Below are positions 34,204 through 47,689 of a DNA stretch of 64,000 nucleotides, piece after piece. The notes beneath the pieces were generated by a model, which was not told the origin of the DNA, did not search any database, and saw only the letters and a list, made by a program, of their open reading frames with translations. The stretch is from Protea cynaroides. Taxonomy: Eukaryota; Streptophyta; Magnoliopsida; Proteales; Proteaceae. Made by a program: the position numbers and the translations under genes. Location: NCBI GenBank assembly GCA_028583415.1, contig CM053267.1, forward strand, positions 57,901,396 to 57,965,395. Reading direction: 5' to 3'. Each line of letters starts with the position of its first letter. Position 1 is the first letter of the stretch.

Positions 34204-35602
34204 ACATCTTCTTATCAAAAGATTATTTTTCATTAAATGATGATTCAACAATACTGAAATGATGATTCAACAGTACTGACTCAACCCTAAAAGGTCATTT
34301 GAAAAGAAAGCAACTCCATGGACCACCCAATCATGACAAATCCCATTCCATTGCCTCCATGCCGGGACTTTTTTTCAATTTTCAAATAAAAGTAATCTTA
34401 AAAAGGCTAAAGCAGAGATTTTTTTTTTTCTTTTTTTTTTCTTTTAAGATTCCATTATTTGTTTCCATGAAAAAGGTGAAAACAAATTTTCTTGCAAAAT
34501 AAAAATTTCCATTGTTTGTTTGGATGTTAAACACAAAAATTATTATGGGAAAAAAAGGGTGGTACAAATAAAAATTAACAAAATATATAAATATATATAT
34601 GAAAAAAATATATATATATGTTATATATATATAAAAATATTTTTTTTTTTATATATATATATATATATAGCATAGGTCCCTTGCCTTTTTGTAAAATATG
34701 GGATAAATAAAGGGAAGAAAATAATAAATGAAGAAAATGTACATATGAGTCGGTGCTTGCTTAGGGATATTTGTCCCAATGATGGGTGTTGAAAAGCTAG
34801 ATTCGGTCAAAATTTGTTTGGTGGCTTTAAATGGGTATTATTGCAAACAGAAAGGCCCACATAATATGGCCTACATAGAAAGTAATAAAGGCCCAAAAGC
34901 CCATGGACCACTTTAAAACTGACTAACAGAAGCTCATAATCTCATCATGGAAATCTCTTGTGTCGGTGGCGGCAGTGCTACGTATTCAGTTTGATGTGGA
35001 TATCGGATTTGACAGTTACCATGCGGAATGATTCATCTCTTTCCTTTTTCAAACATAGTGGACCTCAATTTTATGTTCTAAAGCCCCATATCCTTAAACA
35101 ATGAAAATGATGGGGTCTTCTAGATTTGTATGGGGAAAATTTCCCGTTAACGGTGGAGCGGGATGTCACAACCCGCGATCCACTACATAGATTATCCATC
35201 TACGTAATTCACAGGTTAACACATGGGTTGGCCCATTGGACTAAGGTGGATCGATTGGAACTCTCCTTAGTCTAATGGTACCACATGTTCTCTCTTTATG
35301 CCAATTATAATTTCAAGATTTTTTTTTTTTTGGTAAATAATTTCAAGAACTTCTGATTCAATGAAATCCAATCTGTGTATGGGTCCATTAGATGGCCGAC
35401 GTAGTTACATGTCCATTAAATATCAGTCATATTTACAACATAGGAAAATAAAGAGGTGACATAGTTACCTGTGCATTAAATATCAGCCAAACTTATACTA
35501 GCACATGGAATATGGTGGGCCATCAAAAGCATATATTGAGCAAATTATGTAATTCATAGAGATTTTTTTTAGAAGTATAGATATGAGAAAGTCTATTTTT
35601 AA
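34204..35602. other. Gene-free stretch with AT microsatellites
   Basis: (TA)n tracts lie at 34587-34672. TGTCACAACCCGCGATCC at 35164 resembles the start of a Gypsy LTR, but no end is found. Two segments at 35394-35420 and 35455-35500 share TAGTTAC, TGT/GCATTAAATATCAG, an old local duplication. No gene is supported. Confidence 0.4.
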
Positions 35603-35860
35603 GGTTTTCTTTGGTATAGTTTATATTTATGTCTATGAGTTATTTATAATAAATTATTTATAAGATTAGATTATGAATCATAAATAATAATTGATTAATA
35701 CCATTAGATAAAAGAAGTAATAATAGATTATCACAATAATGATAAATACATTCTAATCTATTTGTAGATTTTAGATTATATCAATTTATTTTAAATATAA
35801 ATAAATACCATAAAACATACCATACAAAAAATTATATCATACTGTGTTAAATTTATCGCA
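35603..35860. mobile_element. Tourist-like MITE, right end decayed
   Basis: It starts after TAA with GGTTTTCTTTGGTATAG and follows the 31712 copy closely for about 230 bp, to ATAAAACATACCATAC. The right terminus is lost. Confidence 0.7.
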
Positions 35861-36009
35861 AAAATAGTGTGGCACACACATGTGTATGTATACGGCTATT
35901 GGTTAATTAATTGTCGTATATAGAAGAGAAGAATGTGTAATATCAAATCTACCCCTTTTACTGGATGAATATATAACTTGATATACTACTGTGTATGTAC
36001 ACAGCTCTG

Positions 36010-39000
36010 TATGAAGACTTCCATTTATCTTCTGGCTCAGTTTACAATGCTAATTGTTTGGAAGTAATTCCATCATTGGTAAAACCATAGGAAAATGAAG
36101 CATTAGATGCTATCCCCATAGATGGTGAAATCAAAGAAGCTGTTTTTACAATGAACTTAGAACAGTGCCCTAGGACCAGATGGTTTTCCTGGTAAATTCT
36201 AATGTGTTTGTTGGGATATTATTGGCTATGATGTGTGTCAAGTTGTGAAATCTTTTTTTTCATTTTGAATAGACTTCCTAATGGTGTGAACAATAATTTT
36301 ATTTCTTTAATTCTAAAAAGGAAAGAAGCCATGAAGTTATCTGAGTATAGACCAATCTCTGTTAGAAACTTTGTGTATAAAATTCTTCCAAAGATTCTCA
36401 CATCTAGAATGGGAAATTTTGTAGGGAACATTATCTCAGAGGAGCAAGAAGGGTTTGTTAAAGGAAAGGTAATTCACAGCTTGGAATAGCATCTGAACTT
36501 GTCACCCTCATGCATAGGAAATCCAATCAAGGTAGTATGGCATTGAAATTGGATATTCGTAAAGCCTTTGATTCCATGGAATGGAATTTCATTTATGCAA
36601 TTCTAAGAAAAATTTGTTTCACAGAAATTTTCGTTGCAAGAGTGACTGCTATGCTGCAGTCTTCTAGAATGAGTGTGATGATAAATACTAGTTGATTATT
36701 TTAAAATTGAGAGGGAGTTGCGTCAAGGGGATCCTCTTTCCCCACTCCTTTTTGTTATTGCAGAGGAAGTTTTAAGTTGAGGAATTAAATTCATGTCTTA
36801 GCAGGAATGGGTTGATCCTATTTTCAAAAGTAGAGGTGTGATGGCTCCGACGCATCTCATATTCGCTGATGATATATTTGCATTTATGAAAGCAAAGGTA
36901 AGCTCAAGTGTGCATTTCACTAACACGCTTGAGACTTATCAAAGTTTCAATGGGGAGTGCATTGGTATCTCCAAGAGTAAGATATTTTTCTTTGATATGG
37001 TGAATCATAGTAATAAGCAAAGTTTGTTAAATAGCTTCAAGTTTATTGAAGGAAGTTTTCCTACAGAATACTTTGGAGTTGAGTTATTTAAAGGAAGAAG
37101 GAAAAAGAAATTTTTTATCCTATTCTTGACAGGTTTAAGAAAAAGTTTTCAACTTGGCATGGAAGATTATTGTCTTATGCAGGACATGTAGAATTAGTTC
37201 GATCAGTTTTATGTAGCGGCCCCATACTATTATTAAAACGACTGAAGAATGGATAAGGAATTTCATCTAGTCAGGAGACCCAATGAAACGAAAGCCTGTA
37301 GTTGTGAAGTGGGATGTAGTATGTTGTCCTAAACAGGAAGGAGGTCTTGGGATTAGGAGATTGAGGGATATTAATGAAGCATTACTTGTTAAGATGGTAT
37401 GGAAAATACAGAAGGAAAATTCACTATACAGTGATTTCATGACAGGCTAGTACATGGGGAGAACAGGAGGTATTCATCGCCCACTAGCAGAATCTCCAAT
37501 GTGGACAAGTATAAAGAAATTCTAGGATTGGACAGCGAAACCCTCAAGATAGATAATGGGCGATGGATCCAATATTGATATATGGAGAGACATATGACTT
37601 GGTGAATATTCTTTTCAGGATGAAGTTAATATTGATACTAAGTCTCTTTTGCGTTCTGATTGCTTTCTAAATCGGTTCATCATAGATGGTGATTGGTGTT
37701 TGCCAGTAGTGGATTCTCAAAGGTTGAAACATTACTTCCAAGTGGCATCTAAAATACCACTTGGAAAAGAAATTTCTGATGAGCTTGTGTGGAATGGAGA
37801 ACTGAAAGGGAAGTTTACGAGTGGAGAACTGAATGAGAAGTTTATTGTCCGGTCAGTCTGGAATATGATAATCTTATTCCAAGGGATGCCTTTTTTGCTT
37901 GGCGTTGGAGACATGGTAATCTATCATTGGACGACATGCTAAAGTCGAGGGCCATTTATATTACATCACGCAGTTTTTTATGTCACGCAATTGAGGAAAC
38001 TTTTGAACATGTTTTCTATGGATGCCCAGTAACAAGGACAGTATGGAAGGAAGCTGTGGCATGGTTTTGGCATCTCGTGGCTAGATTATGGTTCGTTAGA
38101 GCCCTTTCAACAATAGTGGCGAAGAAAGAGTCGGGTGGTTCATCTCAAGCATGTTTGAAAATGTTTGTTCTACATGATATTGGTGGTAATTTAACAAGTA
38201 AGAAACCATGCATGTTTTGATAATTATACTATTCAACTGCAAAGAATTCACCACATTATTATTTGTAAGTGTAAAGACCCCTTTCTTATGAAACCATGCA
38301 AAATTAGCAACATGACAGACCTTAATATAGCTTGTCTGCCGCAGCTATCTATTATTGGTTGTAAACAAATGAAGATAACAGAATTATTTTAGCAACCACC
38401 TATGGAACCTTGGTGCAAAGTCAATGTTGATAGATGTTGTTCGGGTACTCCTAGACACGCTGGATATGGTGGAGTGATTAGGAACTATCAAGGTAAAATC
38501 TTGTTAGCTTTTTATGAGTACATTGGAGTAGCAACCAATTTTGTAGCTAAGTTACATGGTGCGATTCTAGGAGTTTCAGCTGCTATGGAAAGAGGTTATC
38601 ACAAAACCTGGTTGGAGAGTGATTCAAACTCAATTGTCTACTTGCTTAATTCTTCCACTGTGCCATGGATAACTAAGTAGAAGTGGCAAGCCCTTATGAG
38701 TATATGTACGGTATAAGTGAGAATATCTCATTGTTTCAGGGAAACAAATATGTTAGTTGACAAACTAGCAAAGCAAATGGTGCATGATAGGAATTCAAAA
38801 TTTTGGGATAGCTGTCCTGATTTTATAGCTAGAGAGGCTTTGTGGATGCATCAGATAGACCTAGATATAGATTTCATTAGCACTTATTTATTTTAAAATT
38901 AATAGTAGTCAATATTAGATCTTGCTGATGGCAATGCCTAAGGAGGGATAGCCAATATTAGACTTGTAATTACAATATTTCATTTTTATTTTAATCCAAT

Positions 39001-39035
39001 TTACTGACCTTTAAGAGGAAAAAAAAAAAACACCA
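36010..39035 (+). mobile_element. Decayed L1-type LINE with RT, zinc-binding and RNase H parts
   Basis: In order: a reverse-transcriptase start (DGEIKEAVFTMNLEQCP), RLPNGVNNNFISLILKRK, EYRPISVRNFVYKILPKIL, EEQEGFVKGK, ALKLDIRKAFDSMEWNFI, then HLIFADDIFAFMK with the FADD active-site box (36856-36882). Further on come a zinc-binding part (HVFYGCPVTRTVWKEAV, near 38006) and RNase H (KVNVDRCC, LESDSNSI, MLVDKLAKQM). Frames change and stops intervene several times. It ends near a poly(A) at 39019-39030. A dead copy. Confidence 0.85.
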
Positions 39036-39740
39036 AAAAACCAATTCCTGTTATCGCTGGAAATTGGTCGGACTCTGGATTGCGACACTTGTCACAGAAA
39101 ATAAACAGATAGAAGGGTTTGGAGGTTAGATAATCCGATGGCCACTCCGATGCCTAAGTTAGCTCAAGGGTGATAAAATAGATGAACTTGGGAATAGAGA
39201 ATGCCAAGTTCCAAGTACAGAGCAGGCAATAGTAATTTCTGCAGTATGAGTGTAAGTATGGCTTAATGTTCGATCTATTTATTTTCGTGGTAGAGGTATT
39301 TATGGAGAATGGAGTGGCTGTGGGTTTGCGAATGTCCCTTTGTGGTTACATGGATCTCTGGATTCCATCCGAGATCCTTGGGGAGTTCCCATTATGGAGC
39401 AAGAGTCTTTGTGCATTACCAACGGTTCAATCTAGAGAATAGGGGGTCGTGTGTATGTGGGAGAGCATTTTGGCTGTCTGATGTAGATTCAAAGGCTGGG
39501 CTCATCATAACCACCTTAGAACTCTTCTAAAACGTGACTAACTCCACCTTTGGTTGCCTTCGATGACTGACATGTGTAGCTAACCATCCTTGAGTGGGTT
39601 AGTTACTGTTTATCCGAATATGATTGATTCGGGCATGTCTGTAACTGTATGAAGGGTTGGAGACGTGCCTGATTTGATGTGTTGAAATGAGAAGGCGTGT
39701 CCCACATTTTCATCAATAAAGTTTTTCTTTACCAAAAAAA
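39036..39740 (+). mobile_element. Possible retroelement 3' end with poly(A)
   Basis: A block of ordinary complexity with short open frames ends CATCAATAAAGTTTTTC, then an A run at 39735-39746. A polyadenylation-like signal followed by poly(A) suggests a processed retroelement end. No domain is recognised. Confidence 0.3.
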
Positions 39741-39857
39741 AAAAATCCCTTGCATTTAAAAAATAAAATAAATGTTAAATCTAATAAACGTAATTACAAA
39801 ATATGGTAAGAAATTTAAATAGTTTATAAAATCATGTTGTGATGGAGATATAAAAGT

Positions 39858-40330
39858 CGGGGTGCCAATTTTGGGATCGAGCCAGTCAGAGTTAACCTGA
39901 AACCGACCCGGACTGAACTAATAGTTGACATTTCCGAGTTAGCTTGTTATAATACTTCTCGATTCCGATCAGGTCCTTACTAGTCTGAAACTGAACCGTT
40001 AATGCAGACCGACCAAGTCCGAATCGATAGAGCCTGAACCGAACTTCATCTTGGTCCGAATTAAACTGAATCTAAGGGATTTGGACATCTTGTGGTCAAA
40101 CCCAATCAGCACCAAAGTAAGTTGGCATCCCTTACCGATAAATAGACCCAAAACCAAACTAGAAGTTAGCCCGATAAGCATAGTTCGATAACAAATTGAC
40201 GCTATACCGATCCATTAATTAATATGCACAGTGCAACCACCCAACCTAAACTTCTTAATAGACATGTTTCGATCAGATCCTACAAAATCCAACAACAATT
40301 TAATCCAGACCGATCCATTTAACCCCTATA
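39858..40330. mobile_element. Fragment of the GGGGTGTCAA family
   Basis: It starts CGGGGTGCCAATTTTGGGAT and continues with the CCGAACCGA/GAACCGATCC composition of that family. The right terminus is decayed near AACCCCTATAT. Not coding. Confidence 0.45.
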
Positions 40331-40934
40331 TAAAATTTTGATTTTAAATTAAAAAATTTTACTTCTTTTTTTTTTATATTTTTTTTATTTTCTTTTGCAT
40401 CCAAACTGAGCCACAGCATTTGACCTAATGACTTTAGTGGCTGGGATAAATGAATTATTGTGGTGTCCCAATCCTTCTATCTGGGGATTTTCAATGTAAG
40501 TAAAGGTTCTCTGATTGGTAGAGTTAAAGAAAATAGAGAATAATAATGGCAGTCACATAGGACTTGAGGGGTGTTTCAGTAATTTCATCAAATACAGAGA
40601 GTATTTATGTTTTCATGTATGACCTTGCAGCCTACGATACGCGGTGTTAAATTGGTACCGAAACTATACATCGAGAATACAACCAACCATAATGAACAGA
40701 ACCAAAGTAGAATCGATATGGTAACGGTATGAAAAAAACAGAAATTTTATTCGGTATAGTATGATATCAGTATTACAGACCAATTTGGCAATACGTACTT
40801 AATGACTCAAAACCGTACTAAATATATGTCAATATAAATTTATAAGGATTTTTTCCTCTTGTACACCAGGTTTTGTGTGAAAGCGTATATGTTCCGGATA
40901 AGAAATCGTATATATAACCTGCCATGTTGTAGAG

Positions 40935-41090
40935 AGTCATTCGATCCTCTCCAGTTGCTGGATCCTCCAATCGAGAATCCAGCGGTCTCTCTTTAACTCG
41001 GTGCGCCTACCAATACATCGATAGGTGCGTCTGGTTAAGAAAGACCGCTGGATCCTCCAATTGAGGGGAGGATCCAACAATTGGAGACGA
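40935..41090. mobile_element. Foldback MITE of a second kind
   Basis: CAGTTGCTGGATCCTCCAAT and AATCCAGCGGTCT at the left pair with AGACCGCTGGATCCTCC and CAATTGGAG at the right, around a centre CCAATACATCGATAGG. The whole is a hairpin of about 150 bp. The target duplication could not be read. Confidence 0.6.
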
Positions 41091-41734
41091 TAATAACCCT
41101 GTTGTAGATTTTAAGACTGTTTAGATGAGGAATCCTAGGTAGCGTGTAGGAAACCTTTACCCAAATAATAGTTAAAAATAGCATTTAATTATGAATGAGG
41201 TACAAAGTAGTTCATAAATGAATATCCAAATAAATGGATATTAATAGATATGGCGATCTAGATTTTAGCTTTGAATGTGATTCTTTTAATTCGTCTAACA
41301 AATCTTCTTCATGGCTGTTGGTCTAAGTAATTAATTCTGCATTGCCATTTATATTATATCCATCATTAATGGATGGAAGGTAAATGTGATAATTACTTTT
41401 TACTAAAATGGTAAAATGGGTACAGTAAAACGTGCAATGCATTTATTTATTTATTTATTTATTTTTAGGTGAGAAACTTTCTATGCATTCATGCGGAGAG
41501 ACACTGATAATCTAGGCGGAAACAATATATTATGAGCAGAGATCTTAGGTTGAGAATAAATTAAAGGTACATCTATTATGCCTCTTTTTTTTTTTTGGTA
41601 ACTATCTATTATGCATTTATGAGAGGCATCTTTTGTTGTTCTAACTTCCATGCATGCCTCTTCATTAAGGGTTGAACAACCAACTTAAATTTTGGGTATA
41701 AATAAATCATATAGATAAATAGATAGATAGATAG

Positions 41735-41780
<46 letters not shown>

Positions 41781-42274
41781 TGTTGCAAAATCTGTGGAGA
41801 AAGTAACTATAGGTATGGTTCAAGGTATCGGTATTGAATTGATCGATTTGTATAGATTTTGGACCATGTAAGCAAATTATCTCTGATAAATGATGGACCA
41901 TATGATTGAGTTCAATGTAAATTTTGAAATGTACGTCGTGGATCAAAATAAAATCCTACAAATCAAACGGTCAAATCTAGCCAAATCAGCTCTTCACATA
42001 GTGAAAACAAGAGTAAGTGACAAACAATATTCATCGCGTTGATCCTTCTAACCCTTCCAAATTTTTTCTGGCCATTTCACGAAACCTAACAAAAAGTTTG
42101 TTCACATGTCAAGTTTCAATCTAAATAAAATTAACCAATTGACGTAAAGTTTTGAAAAACCGATGCTAAACGAAACTGACTGAAAAGACAAATGTTGGAA
42201 AATAGAAAAAAGAATGCCAATGTATAAAAGAATATATGATTGAATTGGCCTCTAAAATTTCACAAATGAATTAC
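41091..42274. other. Gene-free stretch with a (TTA)n microsatellite
   Basis: A run of (TTA)n occupies 41737-41781, preceded by (GATA)n at 41713-41733. ATTT repeats lie at 41442-41466. No gene is seen. Confidence 0.5.
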
Positions 42275-42615
42275 CCTTTTAGTCCTTCTTGCCTCCCCTC
42301 CACCTCCATCATTTCCCTCCCTATTTAATTAAACAAAAATAATTTCATGACATTTGACTAGTGTAGAGATCTAGAGAGCGATAGAGTTAGTATCCCTATT
42401 TGCATTAATATTTATGTCGTTTCTATTTTATGCAATTTTTTTTTCCCTTTCTTTGGATTGGAAGTGGAGGTACAATAGATTTGAAACTTACTTATATTGA
42501 GTTAAAAATTGAGAGAAGACTGGTTTACTTGTTGCTTCTATTTTATGTAATTTTTTCCCTCTTTTCTTTTTTGGATATGAAATTTATCTATTTGAATTCA
42601 AAATTGAAAGAAGAA

Positions 42616-42850
42616 TGTGTTTGGTATGCATTCTGAGTTAAAAACGCATACGGATGAAATAAAAAAACAAGATTTTTGTTTCTCCAATAGAACCAATTCT
42701 GAAACATGGTTCTACCGATTCTACATTCTAAGCCTACAATGGAAATTCTTTGTTCTTTAGCCCATTTTTATTTTATATTATGAATACATTCAATAAACGA
42801 AGAATGCATTTCTAAGAATATATTCAAATAATGTATATCAATCGATTCAA
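42616..42850. other. Partial MITE-like sequence downstream of the first patatin-like gene
   Basis: The phrase GTTTGGTATGCATTCTGAG and the surrounding AAGAATGCATTTCTAAGAAT also occur in the element at 61928-62120. It is present in both duplication units, so it predates the duplication. Confidence 0.4.
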
Positions 42851-43432
42851 ATTACACTGTCATGATAAAAAAAAGTTGTAGAAATAGTATCTCGGTAAAA
42901 GTTCTTCTGCACTGCCCCTCATCTAAGACACACCATGATTAGGCATCATCCACCCTCAATAAACTTTAAACTTGGATTCTTTAACAACAGATTCTAGAAA
43001 AACTTTGGAAATCAATGAAGAAGATAAAGAAGAGGGTTTACCTTCCAAAGATAACTTTGTTTAGAAACCCTTAGTTACAACAGAGGTTTTAGTTTCACAT
43101 ATCAGACATAACATACTGACCAAAACCAATCAAGTTCAGGTATGGAGCCAATGGTTGCACAACACAAGGACGATGCCAATAAAAAATACGAAACAATTGG
43201 ATCAGGATTGGTCACAAGCGATCCGATATTGATTACTAAAACCATGATTTCAACAGACTTTCCCCTAATGTCATTTACATACTCAAAACTATCAATTCCT
43301 ACTAAAATCCCTACACAAATTTGCTCAGCTCAGACTCTCATATTCTGATTAACCGAGAGCGGCTAGCATTTAGCCACAAGATTGACATGATTAAAACCCT
43401 CCAACAAAAGAAAAGAAAAATGCCGGTAACAT

Positions 43433-44831
43433 CTAATATGAAGATTCAGTAGATACAGTAGCAGACGAAGTTCTTGGGGATGCTTGTTTGAAGATGACTG
43501 TAGGTAAAATACTTGTTTTTCTCCTCTCATGCTCCTTAATTAACTCTCCGGCGAACCACTCCAACTTCTCTGAATTTGTATTTTGAATGATCTTCTTCCC
43601 CCTAAACAGGGTAGACTCTACATTCTTATGTTTCAACACCTCCTCTGCAATTCCCAATAGATCTTCTCCATTCGCCGGCGATTTTGAATTCTTCAGGTAT
43701 TTTCCGGCATCAAATCCAGTTGTTTGAATTCGGACATAATTATTTGTCCGAGCATGACTGAATGCCATTGAAACAGCTTGATCAACCTGTTTAATTACAG
43801 AAAATAACAAAAATGATTATGGTAAGGGCATTTTTGTCATTTCATCCTTCAAAAATTTGCACAACAAACAAACTGTACAGCTCAGCAAAGTAACTAACCA
43901 TGTCCGAAGCTCCTTCGCCGGCGATTCTAACTAACTCCGCTGCCGACGGATTTGGATGCCGGCAGTCCGACTCACCGTTCCCAAGTGACACAACAAGCAA
44001 ATCCTCAACACCATCACAGAACGGAAACTCATGCTTGTTATTCAGCACGTGTGTGATTGCTGCAGCCGTCGGATTATTCATCGCAACTCCACCATCGACG
44101 CCCAGGATTCTAGTCCTTAGATCCAACGATCTCATCTCAACAGCTCCTACCACCGTCGGATCTGCAGACGTGGCTACACAGACCTCTGTCATTTTGAAAT
44201 CATAACCGTCAGTTTCCAATGCATCAGCACGAGAAAACAGGAACGGCGCGCGAGTCGAGAGATCGTAGCATGGAATCAAAACCGGCTTCACCGTATCCTT
44301 CAGCGTCATCTCTCCAAAAGTCAGCCGGAACAGTTTCTCCGCCTTTTTTGACGATCGGGAAATCCGCCTGAAAATTCCAGCCGGCGCCGAAGGTTTAATT
44401 TTCCGGCGGTTATCGATGAGGAACTGTAGCGCCTCATCGGCTGTAAACATAGGACGACCATCTTTACCTCGAGTGAATAACAGAGCTGCCAGAATTCCAC
44501 CGGTGTCGGCGCCGGCGACCACGTCGAAGTAATCGGCGACCCGAGCATCGGAATTGCCAGATTTCTTTCGCAGATAGGCTTCGAGATGTGCGAGAGATTT
44601 GCCAGCTAAGATGCCGTCAGTAGCACCGCCGCCGTCGATGGAGAGAACTCTGACCTTTCCGGTGATATTTTCCCCGGATTTTAGTGTTTCAACTGGAATC
44701 TCATGTTTTCCAGGGAGAAAAAGCTTCTGATCTTCGTAGCCGAAGAGGAATTTCTTTTCAAGGACGGAGAAAATCTCGTACGTGACCGTGTCGACACTAA
44801 AAGCGGAATCAAGCATCGGACTGGCTGCCAT
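43433..44831 (-). CDS. Patatin-like protein of the plant pPLA-III type, copy A
   Basis: There are two exons, 44831-43899 and 43786-43433, with GT/AG borders, encoding 428 residues. The patatin lipid acyl hydrolase fold is shown by SIDGGGATDG (oxyanion loop, residues 64-73), FDVVAGADTGGILAALL (102-118) and LGVDGGVAMNNP (243-254). Patatins use a Ser-Asp dyad with Ser in GxSxG. Here the box is GADTG, with Asp109 at the Ser position, while the dyad Asp is kept in DGG. Loss of that Ser is a known mark of group III plant patatin-related proteins, whose catalytic capacity is debated. No signal peptide is visible, so a cytosolic or membrane-associated place is likely. The exon junction falls at DM/VDQAVSMAF. 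Start chosen at MAASPMLDS, 90 bp below a TATA box. Confidence 0.92.
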
Positions 44832-44917
44832 TGTTGCAGAGAAGTGAAGCTTTTTAGCTTATGAGAAGAAGCGTGAGAGAGAAGTGAGAGATGAAGAAAA
44901 AGAGCTCACTGGGTTGT

Positions 44918-44930
44918 GCTTATATAGTGG
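44918..44930 (-). promoter_or_regulatory. TATA box of patatin-like copy A
   Basis: On the - strand it reads CCACTATATAAGC, 90 bp before the ATG. An identical box precedes copy B, so the core promoter was duplicated with the gene. Confidence 0.7.
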
Positions 44931-45351
44931 GAGTTTTAAAGAAGAGAAGCGCATGTTAGCAGGAACGTTCGAAAACGACGATTAAATCGAGGAGGCGATT
45001 TGTATGTGATTTTATCGCATGCATTCGGGTGGACTCAGCAACCGATGGTCTCCACACGTGTGCTGACATCTGTCTTTAGGAATCTCAATCATGTGCACAT
45101 TGACGTAAATATCCCTGTATACAAAAAACCGTCTCACAATCCGCACGGCCGGAAGGATAATGGGATGTGGTCGTGCGTGTAGGTGTGGGACATCTATTTG
45201 GTGCTGCGCTTCTACGGCCGTACCATAAACCTTTGAAATAGACCTGTGTGTGTTGTGGGCCCGTGGTACACATCCAACCATTCAATTCTGTGGCCAATCA
45301 AGGTTCATAGATTTGGGTTTGGACCTCAGATGTGTTCTATCATTAGTACTA

Positions 45352-45865
45352 GGGGTGTTAATGAGCCAGTTCAATTAGAGCCAAGTCAGTTTCGGATTTT
45401 TAAGGGCATCCCGAAAGATGTTCAATAAGAGATTCGGGCTGAGATAGGCTGCATTGTACATGTTAATTAACAGGTCAGTCTGATGTCAGTTTGTTATCGG
45501 ACTATCATAATGGACTCTTATTACTCTGCTATCGATTCAATTCAATTTAGATTTACTATTTTTATATGTAGTAGAAAAAAGTTGGATTAATAGGTTCTAT
45601 TAAACCATTATCGGACTGATTCAATTTCGATATTTATGCATATTTAATAAAATATTAATTTAATAGATTTTTATTAGTCCATTATTAAATTGGTTTGATT
45701 TCGATTATATTGATTTCATTTGGTTCAAGTTTATCAATTATTCTGATCTAATTTTGATTTTTCATCAAGCTCTACAAATACAATCTAAATCTTATCCAAT
45801 AAGATTCAATTTCGATTTAATCAAGTCGAATTAAATTGATTTGATTTAGATTTTTGAACACCCCC
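45352..45865. mobile_element. GGGGTGTTAA-family element upstream of copy A
   Basis: It starts after CTA with GGGGTGTTAATGAGCC and ends near TTTTGAACACCCCC. The inside is rich in ATTCGATTT/CAATTTCG phrases. The counterpart at 53651-54150 occupies the same place, so it predates the duplication. Confidence 0.6.
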
Positions 45866-46815
45866 AATCATTACCTATTTATATTTTCTTATTATTATTT
45901 TTTTATATTTTGCCGACAGCAATTCCTGCTTATTATTTTTGACCCTCCAGCGACATGACATGGGGGCGTTATAGGTGGCTAACTACCACTAATTTGCTGC
46001 GGAACATAAAACAGAACGAATCTCTGCCGTTGGATTTAATGTATCTTATATCACATTTAGTTTAAAGTACAGAAATTTTTTTTTTTTTTTTTTGAGTAAA
46101 ATAAGTAGAGAGTTCGAGCGTCGGTGATCTGTGAAGGAACCAGGAAAGTGAGGGAAAAGCTCAACTAAGGAGTTTAGGATCGCCAATTACTCGTGCAAAA
46201 GATCGCCGATGGGAATCTGAAAAAGAATTGGATAGTATTATCAGCTGGAATGTGGGGCCGGATCAGACATGAAAATCAGGAAATTTAATTTCTCCTAAAC
46301 ATATATTATATTTATCCAATTATTAAGTTTCCCAGCACCAATGGAGGCCTCTGGAAACAATCATGGGTATTTTGGACTTTCAACAAGTCCATGAAATCAC
46401 TTGTGTGGAAGTGTGACTTTCCCTTCTCTTTCTCTTCTGACTTTTTAAATGTCGAAATTATCTTTGACACTATTTGAAAGTCAAGAGACTTTTTTTAAAA
46501 TGAAGGAGAGTGATAGAGACAAATAAAGTCATTATTGTTTATTCATCACCTTTTTTTTTCTTATTATATATATATATTTTTTGTCATTATTGTTTATACA
46601 TCACCTTTTTTTTCTCATTATATTTTTTTTCCTAGCTTCCAAACATCACTTTAATATGACATGATATTAAATTTCAAACTCAACTTTTAAATTTGGTTGC
46701 ATGATCAAAAATAAATAAATAAATAAATAAATAAAAATAATTTGGTTTTTGAATAGATATTGAGATTATTAGGATTTAAGAAATAATCTTACATTACTAA
46801 GAAGACTCTATCCTT
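45866..46815. other. Upstream gene-free DNA, unit 1
   Basis: No gene is seen. It contains a T run at 46077-46094 absent from unit 2 and an AAAT-repeat at 46707-46735. Confidence 0.5.
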
Positions 46816-47013
46816 GGTATCTAAATCCTCTCCTCCAAGTGTTTTGGATAGACAACACCTAGGGCTCGGGTAAATCCGAGCCTTCGATCTAAGCCGACAA
46901 AGGGGGTGTCAACTTAGATGGAGGACTCGGATTCATCCGAGCCCCAAATGTCGTCCATCCAATGAGGGCGCCCTCTCTCCTCCTGAACCACTTAGAGGAG
47001 AGGATGTGGATCC
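46816..47013. mobile_element. Foldback MITE, Mutator-like family, copy 3
   Basis: AAATCCTCTCCTCCAAGTG at the left pairs with CACTTAGAGGAGAGGATGTG at the right, and CTCGGGTAAATCCGAGCC pairs with CTCGGATTCATCCGAGCC. It corresponds to copy 5 (54958) in unit 2 and so is older than the duplication. The target duplication is unclear. Confidence 0.7.
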
Positions 47014-47446
47014 TTAACCTTGAGTCCTTATATATGAACGGTCTCTCCTTTTATTAGTTAAATTTTTGAATTAAAAAAACTCAACAAAGATGACTTAACC
47101 TCAGATGAGAAATGAAGCTAGAAAATGTTTATTGGTTTCTTAAATTTAATTTAGAGAACGGTTAAACATGATTTGGGTTGTGATTTTAGAGCTCGATGAA
47201 AAACTAAAACCTAACCAATCCAATTGATGTTCAAATCAAACAGAACCTATAAAATCGAAACCAAACCAACCCGATAAGAGTCTATTAAGCAAGCCCGATA
47301 ACAAACCAACCCTAAACCGATCCGTCAACTAACATGTACAATGCATCACACTCGAGCCTGAATCTCTTATTAAACATGTTTCGGACGGATCGATTTGGCT
47401 CAAACTGAAATCAACCCGAACTAGCCCGTTGACACTCCTAAATTCT

Positions 47447-47689
47447 CGGATTCAAATCCTCTCCTCCAAGAGAATCCGAAGGAGAGGTGGCGCCCCATTT
47501 GGATGGACGACATCTGGGGCTTGGATGAATCCAAGCCGTCCATCAGAGTCGACACCGAGTCGACAAGCTGAACCGACAACGGGTGTTGGCTATGATGGAG
47601 GGCTCGGATTCACCCAAATCCTAAATGTCATCCATCTAATGGGGCTGCTATGTCTCCTCCACATTCTCTTAGAAGAGATGATGTAGATC
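47447..47689. mobile_element. Foldback MITE, Mutator-like family, copy 4
   Basis: It starts CGGATTCAAATCCTCTCC and ends AGAAGAGATGATGTAGATC. It is flanked by CTAAATTCT (47438-47446) and TTAAATTCT (47690-47698), a 9-bp duplication with one mismatch. There is no counterpart in unit 2, so it moved here after the duplication or was lost there. Confidence 0.75.

Noticed and set aside
43900..44205. 101-codon + strand frames opposite the patatin-like genes (also 52191-52496)
   Set aside because: They are antisense shadows of the conserved coding exons and have no family similarity.
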